Source: Mycobacterium florentinum (GTDB lineage: Bacteria > Actinomycetota > Actinomycetes > Mycobacteriales > Mycobacteriaceae). From it: DNA of 64,000 bases. The notes beneath the pieces were generated by a model that worked only from the letters and a program-made list of their open reading frames with translations, had not been told where the DNA came from and ran no database searches. Below are positions 57,565 to 64,000 of this stretch, one piece after another. Where the stretch lies: positions 5,146,001-5,210,000 of the forward strand of contig NZ_AP022576.1 of NCBI RefSeq assembly GCF_010730355.1. Reading direction: 5' to 3'. Position 1 is the first letter of the stretch; each line of letters begins with the position of its first letter. The translations under genes were made by a program, and so were the position numbers.

Positions 57565-58409
57565 CCGTGTTGCGGCGCGCAATCGACTCTGCTGCGGCGG
57601 TGCTCGCCGAAGCCGGAATCGATTCTGCGCGTTGGGATGCCGAGGAATTAGCCGCTCACGTGGCGGGTGCCGAGCGTGGGCGACTGACCCTGATCGAGTC
57701 GATCGACGACGAGTTCTTGGTCCGATATCGCGACATGGTCGCCGCGCGTTCGCGGCGAATACCGTTGCAGCACCTCACCGGGACCGCGGCATTCGGGCCG
57801 GTCGTGCTGCACGTCGGCCCCGGCGTCTTCATCCCGCGCCCGGAGACCGAGGCCATTTTGGAATGGGCCACCGCGCAGCGCCTGGCCGCGGCGCCGGTGA
57901 TCGTGGATTTGTGCACCGGATCCGGTGCGTTGGCGGTGACGCTGTCCCGGCACTGGCCGGCGGCGCGGGTCCTCGCCGTCGACGACTCCGACACGGCCCT
58001 GGACTATGCGCGCCGCAACGTCGAGGGCACCGCGGTGGAGCTGGTCCGCGCCGACGTCACCGCCCCACGCCTGCTACCCGAGCTTGACGGACGAGTCGAC
58101 CTGGTGGTGGCCAACCCTCCCTACGTTCCGGACGGTGTCGAGCTGGATCCCGAAGTCGCCCAACATGATCCATCACACGCAGTGTTCGGGGGTCCGGACG
58201 GGATGACGGTGATTGACGCGGTGGTGGACCTGGCCCGACGCTGGCTGCGTCCCGGCGGCCTGTTCGCCGTCGAGCACGATGACACCACGTCGTCGCGGAC
58301 AGTCGAGTTGATCGAGCGCACCGGACTTTTCGGCGACATTCGGGCGCGCCACGATCTCACCGGCCGGCCAAGATTCGTGACTGCCAGTAGGAGCGGCGCT
58401 TGTGACTGA
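57561..58409 (+). CDS. prmC: Release factor glutamine methyltransferase PrmC (HemK)
   Basis: A 282-residue SAM-dependent methyltransferase that modifies the GGQ glutamine of release factors. After a helical N-terminal domain comes the SAM motif [15 protein letters not shown], the acidic loop [10 protein letters not shown] and the catalytic NPPY in [11 protein letters not shown]. The start overlaps the prfA stop (ATGA), matching its partner role. The downstream TsaC-like gene overlaps its end by 8 bp. Confidence 0.95.
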
Positions 58410-59055
58410 GGTATTCAATTGTGCTGAACCCGAACAGCGTTCGTCCGGAATCGCCTCGGCGGTGGGCGCGCTCAAGGGCGGGCGACTGGTTGTGATGCCG
58501 ACGGACACCGTGTACGGCATCGGCGCCGACGCGTTCGACAACACCGCGGTGGCCGCACTGGTGGCGGCGAAGGGGCGCGGCCGCGACATGCCGGTCGGTG
58601 TGCTGGTCGGTTCCTGGCACACCATCGAGGGCCTGGTCTACACGGTGCCGGACGGGGCCCGCGAACTGATCCGCGCCTTCTGGCCCGGCGCGCTGAGTCT
58701 GGTTGTGGCGCAAGCGCCGTCGCTGCAGTGGGATCTCGGCGATGCCCGCGGCACCGTGATGCTCCGGATGCCGCTGCACCCGGTCGCCATCGAGTTGCTG
58801 CGCGAGGTCGGTCCGATGGCGGTATCCAGTGCCAACGTCTCCGGTCGCCCTCCCGCGGTGAACGCCGGCGAGGCACGCGACCAACTCGGCGATCTCGTCG
58901 ACGTCTACCTCGACGCGGGACCCTCCGAACAGCAGGCCGCCTCGACGATCGTCGACCTGACCGGCGATACCCCGCGCCTGCTGCGCGCCGGGCCGGTGAG
59001 TGCCGAGCGGATCGCGGAAGTGCTCGGCATGGACCCGGGACGGTTGATCGCCTAG
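58402..59055 (+). CDS. Threonylcarbamoyl-AMP synthase (Sua5/TsaC/YrdC family, Rv1301-like)
   Basis: A 217-residue YrdC-fold enzyme making threonylcarbamoyl-AMP for the t6A modification of ANN-decoding tRNAs. The conserved basic pocket is marked by MPTDTVYGIGADA, KGRGRDMPVGVLV and SSANVSGRPP. It is TsaC-length plus a short tail and lacks the full Sua5 C-terminal domain. The GTG start overlaps prmC, so the two translation-related genes are coupled. Confidence 0.93.
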   Translation: MTEVFNCAEPEQRSSGIASAVGALKGGRLVVMPTDTVYGIGADAFDNTAVAALVAAKGRGRDMPVGVLVGSWHTIEGLVYTVPDGARELIRAFWPGALSLVVAQAPSLQWDLGDARGTVMLRMPLHPVAIELLREVGPMAVSSANVSGRPPAVNAGEARDQLGDLVDVYLDAGPSEQQAASTIVDLTGDTPRLLRAGPVSAERIAEVLGMDPGRLIA

Positions 59056-59091
59056 CGGCGGCAACGAAGCGAGGCCGGCGGCCTCAGAAAG

Positions 59092-60312
59092 GTGGCGTAC
59101 GGTCTCGTGGTGTCTAGCGACCCAGCCAGCAATCTCGTCAGTCTTGCCGCTGGTATGCACGCCCTGTCCGATCGCGGCGCCGGGGTTCCGCTGCGTGAGC
59201 TGGCGCTGGTCGGCCTGACCGCCGCGATCATCACCTACTTCGTGACCGGACCGGTGCGGGTGCTGGCCACTCGCCTGGGAGCGGTCGCCTATCCGCGCGA
59301 ACGCGATGTGCACGTGACGCCGACACCACGCATGGGCGGGCTGGCGATGTTCGTCGGCGTCGCGTCCGCCGTCTTCTTGGCATCCCAGCTGCCCGCGCTC
59401 ACCCGCGGTTTCGTCTACTCCACCGGTATGCCCGCGGTGATGGTGGCGGGCGCGGTGATCATGGGCATCGGACTGATCGACGACCGCTGGGGCCTGGACG
59501 CCCTGACGAAATTCGCCGGCCAGATCACCGCCGCCAGCGTGCTGGTCACGATGGGCGTTGCCTGGAGCGTCCTCTACATCCCGTTCGGGGGTGTCGGCAC
59601 CATCGTGCTGGACCAGGCGTCGTCGATCCTGCTGACGCTGGCGCTGACGGTGTCGATCGTCAACGCGATGAATTTCGTCGACGGACTCGACGGGCTGGCG
59701 GCCGGGCTGGGGCTCATCACCGCGATGGCGATCTGCGTGTTCTCGGTCGGTCTGCTCCGCGACCACGGCGGCGACGTGCTGTTCTATCCGCCCGCCGTCA
59801 TCTCTGTCGTGCTGGCCGGCGCCTGTCTTGGCTTCCTGCCGCACAACTTCCACAAGGCCAAGATCTTCATGGGCGACTCCGGCTCGATGCTGATCGGCCT
59901 GATGCTTGCTGCCGCATCCACCACCGCGGCCGGGCCGATCTCGCAGAATGCGTACGGCGCCCGCGATGTCTTTGCTCTGCTGTCGCCGTTCCTGCTGGTG
60001 GTCGCGGTGATGTTCGTGCCGATGCTCGACCTGCTGCTGGCCATCGTGCGACGCACCCGCGCCGGCCGCAGCGCGTTCAGCCCCGACAAGATGCATCTAC
60101 ACCACCGGTTGCTGCAGATCGGTCATTCGCATCGCCGGGTCGTATTGCTCATCTATCTGTGGGTCGGCATCGTCGCGTTCGGCGCCGCCAGCACGATCTT
60201 TTTCAACCCACGCGATACCGGTGCGGTGATGCTGGGGGCGATTGTGGTTGCCGGCGTCGCGACCGCGATCCCACTCTTGCGGCGCCGCGACGACTACTAC
60301 GACGAGGAGTAG
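59092..60312 (+). CDS. wecA: Decaprenyl-phosphate GlcNAc-1-phosphate transferase WecA (Rfe)
   Basis: A 406-residue polytopic enzyme transferring GlcNAc-1-phosphate to decaprenyl phosphate, the first committed step of the arabinogalactan linker in the cell wall. About eleven TM helices carry the family motifs HVTPTPRMGGLAM, GLIDDRWGLD, NAMNFVDGLDGLAAG, MGDSGSM and the HIH-like KMHLHHRLL. The first ~30 residues are variable and the GTG start is therefore less certain. It ends in a repeat of GTAGTAGTA-like codons at the stop. Confidence 0.95.
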   Translation: MAYGLVVSSDPASNLVSLAAGMHALSDRGAGVPLRELALVGLTAAIITYFVTGPVRVLATRLGAVAYPRERDVHVTPTPRMGGLAMFVGVASAVFLASQLPALTRGFVYSTGMPAVMVAGAVIMGIGLIDDRWGLDALTKFAGQITAASVLVTMGVAWSVLYIPFGGVGTIVLDQASSILLTLALTVSIVNAMNFVDGLDGLAAGLGLITAMAICVFSVGLLRDHGGDVLFYPPAVISVVLAGACLGFLPHNFHKAKIFMGDSGSMLIGLMLAAASTTAAGPISQNAYGARDVFALLSPFLLVVAVMFVPMLDLLLAIVRRTRAGRSAFSPDKMHLHHRLLQIGHSHRRVVLLIYLWVGIVAFGAASTIFFNPRDTGAVMLGAIVVAGVATAIPLLRRRDDYYDEE

Positions 60313-60536
60313 TAGTAGTCCTGACCTTGTGGTACGGTGCTGGTAGAACCCCAAAATGAATCTTGAGGGTTGCCGGCCAATCGGCCCGCCGGATTGTTTT
60401 CCGGCAGTGCCGATCGACGACCGACAGAGGGAGCTACCCCTTGAGTGAATCCCCTGTGACGTGCGATACGCTCGGCGGGCCACCGATCAGTCGGTCGGAA
60501 GTTTTCCGCTCCACCAATCCGGATTGAGGTGCTGCA
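60313..60536. other. wecA to ATP synthase operon intergenic region
   Basis: This 224-bp gap must hold the main promoter of the ATP synthase operon. CAATC (60378-60382) and GATTG (60392-60396) form a weak stem followed by TTTT, a possible wecA terminator. TGGTACGGT near 60330 and TACGCT near 60468 are possible -10 elements, neither with a convincing -35. No coding frame was accepted. Confidence 0.4.
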
Positions 60537-61001
60537 GTGACGACACCAGCGCAGGACGCGCCGTTGGTGTTTCCCTCTGTTGCATTCAATCCGTCCCGGC
60601 TCCTCCTGGTCTGCGCCGCGATCACCGCGGTCGCGATAGCTGCCGCCGGTTTCTCCGGTCATTTGATGGTCGGGGTGTTCTTCGGCGTCGGATTGCTCCT
60701 GGGTTTGCTCAACGCGCTTCTGGTGCGTCGCTCGGTTGCGTCGATAACCGCGAAAGAACATCCGATGAAAAGCTCGATGGCGCTGAACTCGGCGACCCGG
60801 CTGGCGATCATCACCGTGATCGGCTTGATCATTGCCTACATTTTCCGGCCCGCCGGCTTAGGCGTGGTGTTCGGCCTGGCCCTGTTCCAGGTGGTGTTGG
60901 TGCTCTCGACCGCACTGCCGGTATGGAAGAAGCTGCGTGCCGGCGACTGGGTGGAGCCGGCATCCGAAGGTACGGAAAGAGGGAACACCTGCGATGAGTG
61001 A
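60537..61001 (+). CDS. ATP synthase operon membrane protein, AtpI-like (Rv1303-like)
   Basis: A 154-residue membrane protein heading the ATP synthase operon. It has about four TM helices and the shared segment [34 protein letters not shown]. AtpI homologues help assemble the c-ring in other bacteria; that role is assumed here from position. The C-terminal tail is hydrophilic. Its end overlaps the atpB start (ATGAGTGA). GTG start at 60537. Confidence 0.9.
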   Translation: MTTPAQDAPLVFPSVAFNPSRLLLVCAAITAVAIAAAGFSGHLMVGVFFGVGLLLGLLNALLVRRSVASITAKEHPMKSSMALNSATRLAIITVIGLIIAYIFRPAGLGVVFGLALFQVVLVLSTALPVWKKLRAGDWVEPASEGTERGNTCDE

Positions 61002-61752
61002 GACGAGGTTCCTGGCCGAGGGCGCAATCGAGGTCGGCGAGCACACCCACGCCACCTGGCTCGGGTTGACCGTCAACACCGACACGATTCTGTCGACCGG
61101 GATCGCCGCCGTAATCGTCCTCGCACTGGCCTTCTACCTGCGTGCGAAGATCACCTCGACCGGTGTGCCCAGCGGCGTGCAGCTGTTCTGGGAGGCCATC
61201 ACCGTCCAGATGCGCGATCAGATCGAGGCCGCCGTCGGGATGCGGATCGCGCCGTTCGTGCTGCCGCTGGCGGTCACCATCTTCGTGTTCATCCTGATCT
61301 CCAACTGGCTGTCGGTGCTGCCGCTGCAGTACACCGACGAATCCGGACGCACCACCGAGTTGCTCAGCTCGGCGGCCGCGGACATCAATTACGTACTCGC
61401 GCTGGCCCTTTTCGTCTTCGTCTGCTACCACGTGGCCGGCATCTGGCGTCGCGGTATCGTCGGGCACCCGTTGGCGGTACTCAAGGGCCACGTGGCTTTC
61501 CTCGCACCGATCAACCTGGTCGAAGAACTCGCGAAGCCAATCTCGTTGTCGCTGCGACTTTTCGGCAACATCTTCGCCGGCGGCATCCTGGTCGCGCTAA
61601 TCGCGCTCTTCCCGCCCTACATCATGTGGGCGCCCAACGCGATCTGGAAGGCGTTCGACTTGTTCGTCGGCGCGATCCAGGCGTTTATCTTCTCGATCCT
61701 GACCATCCTGTACTTCAGCCAAGCCATGGAGATCGAAGATCACCATGACTGA
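60994..61752 (+). CDS. atpB: ATP synthase subunit a
   Basis: A 252-residue integral membrane subunit forming the proton half-channels of Fo. The essential arginine is in [26 protein letters not shown] and the final helices [18 protein letters not shown] are typical. The open frame begins at 60937 inside the preceding gene, but [19 protein letters not shown] at 60994 matches the mycobacterial start. A perfect hairpin follows between atpB and atpE. Confidence 0.96.
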   Translation: MSETRFLAEGAIEVGEHTHATWLGLTVNTDTILSTGIAAVIVLALAFYLRAKITSTGVPSGVQLFWEAITVQMRDQIEAAVGMRIAPFVLPLAVTIFVFILISNWLSVLPLQYTDESGRTTELLSSAAADINYVLALALFVFVCYHVAGIWRRGIVGHPLAVLKGHVAFLAPINLVEELAKPISLSLRLFGNIFAGGILVALIALFPPYIMWAPNAIWKAFDLFVGAIQAFIFSILTILYFSQAMEIEDHHD

Positions 61753-61763
61753 GACCACCATGA

Positions 61764-62081
<318 letters not shown>

Positions 62082-62090
62082 TTCGCAGTG

Positions 62091-62600
62091 ATGGGTGACG
62101 CGAGCCACGGCGTTCTGGCGTCCAGCCAGTTAGCAGCCGAGGGGGGCAATAACTTCCTCGTCCCCAACGGCACTTTCTTTTTCGTGCTGGCGATCTTCTT
62201 GATCGTGCTGGCCGTCATCGGCATGTTCGTCGTGCCGCCGGTCATGAAGGTGTTGCGCGAACGCGACATGATGGTCGCCAAGACCGCCACCGACACCAAG
62301 AAGGCGAACGAACAGTTCGAAGCCGCGCAGGCCGACTACGAGAAGGCGATGAAAGAAGCCCGAGTGCAGGCGTCGTCCTTCCGGGACAAAGCCCGCGCGG
62401 ATGGCCGCAAGGTCGTTGACGACGCGCGCGCAAACGCCGAGCAGCAGGTGCTGGCGACTTTGCAGCAGACGGGCGAGCAATTGAAGCGGGAAAGGGACGC
62501 CGTGGAACTGGATTTGCGCGCCAACGTGGCTACCATGTCGGCGACGTTGGCCAGCCGCATCCTCGGCGTCGACGTCACAACTTCTGCCGCGACAAGGTAA
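62091..62600 (+). CDS. atpF: ATP synthase subunit b
   Basis: A 169-residue subunit of the peripheral stalk. One N-terminal TM helix ([27 protein letters not shown]) is followed by a long charged coiled coil ending [16 protein letters not shown]. It pairs with the b-like part of the fused AtpH next door. The ATG at 62091 is chosen over a GTG one codon earlier by similarity. It starts 9 bp after the atpE stop. Confidence 0.95.
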   Translation: MGDASHGVLASSQLAAEGGNNFLVPNGTFFFVLAIFLIVLAVIGMFVVPPVMKVLRERDMMVAKTATDTKKANEQFEAAQADYEKAMKEARVQASSFRDKARADGRKVVDDARANAEQQVLATLQQTGEQLKRERDAVELDLRANVATMSATLASRILGVDVTTSAATR

Positions 62601-62606
62601 CTATCA

Positions 62607-63947
62607 ATGTCGACGTTCATTGGACAGCTGATCGGCTTCGCGGCCATCGTGTGGTTGGTGGTGCGCTACGTGGTGCCGCCGGTGCGCAATTTGATGGCCG
62701 CTCGCCAGAACACGGTGCGCCAGCAGTTGGCTGACTCGGCGGCGGCCGCCGAGCGGTTGACCGAGTCGACGACCGCCCACAGCAAGGCTGTGGAAGCCGC
62801 AAAGTCGGACGCGGAGCGCGTCGTCGAAGAGGCCAAGGTAGACGCGGAACGGATTACCGAACAGCTAGGCGCCCAGGCCGAGATCGACGCGGAGCGCATC
62901 AAGGCACAGGGTGCGCGCCAGGCCGAGCTGTTGCGGGCCCAGCTGAGCCGTCAGCTACGGCTGGAGCTCGGGCACGAATCTGTCCGCCAGGCAGAGGAAT
63001 TGGTGCGCAACTACGTCGCCGATGCCCAGCAGCAATCGTCCACCGTCGATCGCTTCCTGGACGAGCTCGATGCCATGGCGCCCGCGGCGGCTGACGTCAA
63101 GTACCCCTTGTTGGCGAAGATGCGCTCGGCCAGTCGGCGTGCGCTGAAGGGTGTCACTGATCGGTTCGACACCATCGCAAAGGATCTCGACACTGCCGGG
63201 CTGGAAAAGTTGGCGGCTGAACTGGTTTCAGTAGCCAAGATGCTGAACGGCGAAATCGTCGTCACGCGGTATCTCACCCTGCCTTCCGAAGACGCCACAC
63301 CCAGAGTCAGGTTGCTCGAGCGCCTGCTATCCGGCAAAGTCGGCGATCCGACCCTTGAGGTGTTGAGGACCGCCGTTTCGGAACGGTGGTCGGCCAACTC
63401 GGATCTGATCGACGCCGTCGAACACGTGGCGCGGCAAGCACTGTTGGAGGTCGCCGCGCGCGAGGATCGGGTCGACGAGGTCGAAGACCAGTTGTTCCGG
63501 TTTGCCCGGATCCTCGAGGCACAGCCGCGCCTCGCAACCCTCCTTGGCGAGTACGGGGCTCCGGCCGAAGGCCGCGTCAAGCTGCTACGCAACGTGCTCC
63601 AAAGCGCGACCGGCCAAAGCAACCGGATCACGAATTCACTGCTGTCCCAGACCATCGAGCTCTTGAGAGGTCAATCGGCCGACGACGCCGTGACGTTCTT
63701 GGCCGAAGCGGCGGTGGCGCGGCGCAACGAAGTCGTCGCGCAGGTGAGTGCGGCGGCCGAGCCCAGCGATGCTCAGCGCGCTCGCCTGACCGAGGTGCTC
63801 AGCCGCATCTACGGGCACCCGGTGGCCGTGCAGCTGCAGACCGACCCCGCACTGCTGGGTGGGCTCCTGATCTCCGTGGGCGACGAAGTGATCGACGGGA
63901 CGCTCTCGTCTCGCCTGACCGCAGCCGAGGCTCAACTGCCCGAGTGA
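62607..63947 (+). CDS. atpH: ATP synthase b'-delta fusion subunit
   Basis: A 446-residue fusion typical of mycobacteria. The N-terminal ~165 residues are b-like: a TM helix ([24 protein letters not shown]) and a coiled coil. The C-terminal part is the delta subunit that caps F1, ending [27 protein letters not shown]. The fusion makes half of the peripheral stalk a single chain. Length equals that of M. tuberculosis Rv1307. atpA follows after 44 bp. Confidence 0.96.
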   Translation: MSTFIGQLIGFAAIVWLVVRYVVPPVRNLMAARQNTVRQQLADSAAAAERLTESTTAHSKAVEAAKSDAERVVEEAKVDAERITEQLGAQAEIDAERIKAQGARQAELLRAQLSRQLRLELGHESVRQAEELVRNYVADAQQQSSTVDRFLDELDAMAPAAADVKYPLLAKMRSASRRALKGVTDRFDTIAKDLDTAGLEKLAAELVSVAKMLNGEIVVTRYLTLPSEDATPRVRLLERLLSGKVGDPTLEVLRTAVSERWSANSDLIDAVEHVARQALLEVAAREDRVDEVEDQLFRFARILEAQPRLATLLGEYGAPAEGRVKLLRNVLQSATGQSNRITNSLLSQTIELLRGQSADDAVTFLAEAAVARRNEVVAQVSAAAEPSDAQRARLTEVLSRIYGHPVAVQLQTDPALLGGLLISVGDEVIDGTLSSRLTAAEAQLPE

Positions 63948-63991
63948 ACACGAACTAGTCAGCAATAACCGAAGTAGGAAGACGAAAAGCT

Positions 63992-64000
63992 ATGGCCGAG
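63992..64000 (+). CDS. atpA: ATP synthase subunit alpha, first three codons only
   Basis: ATG GCC GAG (MAE) at the window edge matches the start of mycobacterial AtpA and sits at the expected place, 44 bp after atpH. AGGAAG lies upstream as a ribosome-binding site. The identification rests on position and these three codons. Confidence 0.7.

Noticed and set aside
60378..60400. Terminator after wecA
   Set aside because: The stem is only five clear pairs with mismatches near the loop; noted within the intergenic entry rather than called.

Overview
The window is high-GC actinobacterial chromosome. Gene content and order match the Mycobacterium tuberculosis segment Rv1272c to Rv1308, recalled from memory and not searched. 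Mycobacterial hallmarks are the lipoprotein pair lprB/lprC, the opp operon, a cysD and cysN/cysC fusion pair, and an ATP synthase operon with a fused b-delta subunit. The protein-level closeness suggests a Mycobacterium outside the M. tuberculosis complex, because several blocks here are absent from that position in M. tuberculosis. I cannot name the species.

Layout. 1-3646: two half-size ABC exporters on the minus strand, the first cut by the window edge. 3832-5447: lprB, lprC and a SixA-like phosphatase. 5688-9519: a promoter matching the RecA-independent (PafBC) DNA-damage motif, then an SbcD/SbcC-like pair. 9567-12478: GMC oxidoreductase and alpha/beta hydrolase. 12465-17902: oppBCDA on the minus strand. 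18025-25456: an ArsR regulator with a repeated operator and six genes for a complex I/group 4 hydrogenase-like membrane complex (Rv0081-Rv0087 type), inserted here between oppB and the carbonic anhydrase gene. Its large subunit has lost all four Ni-Fe cysteine ligands. 25587-30059: carbonic anhydrase, thioesterase, cysD, cysNC and an Rrf2 regulator.

30193-45350 is accessory relative to M. tuberculosis. It holds two VOC proteins, an F420-type oxidoreductase, a potassium channel with regulatory domains on both sides of the pore, a ketosteroid isomerase-like protein, a Nudix enzyme, a series of small secreted cysteine-containing proteins, and a block bounded by two TetR genes. That block carries three short-chain or extended dehydrogenases, an AhpD-like protein and a membrane protein resembling PaxB/Pyr4 transmembrane terpene cyclases. 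A perfect 11-bp inverted repeat lies between the latter and its divergent TetR gene.

45616-64000 is the core: tRNA-Arg(CCG), argS, lysA, hom, thrC, thrB (aspartate-family amino acids), rho, an inserted fadD1-like gene, rpmE, prfA, prmC, a Sua5/TsaC gene, wecA, and the ATP synthase operon (atpI-like, atpB, atpE, atpF, atpH fusion, first three codons of atpA). No insertion sequence, prophage or CRISPR array was seen.
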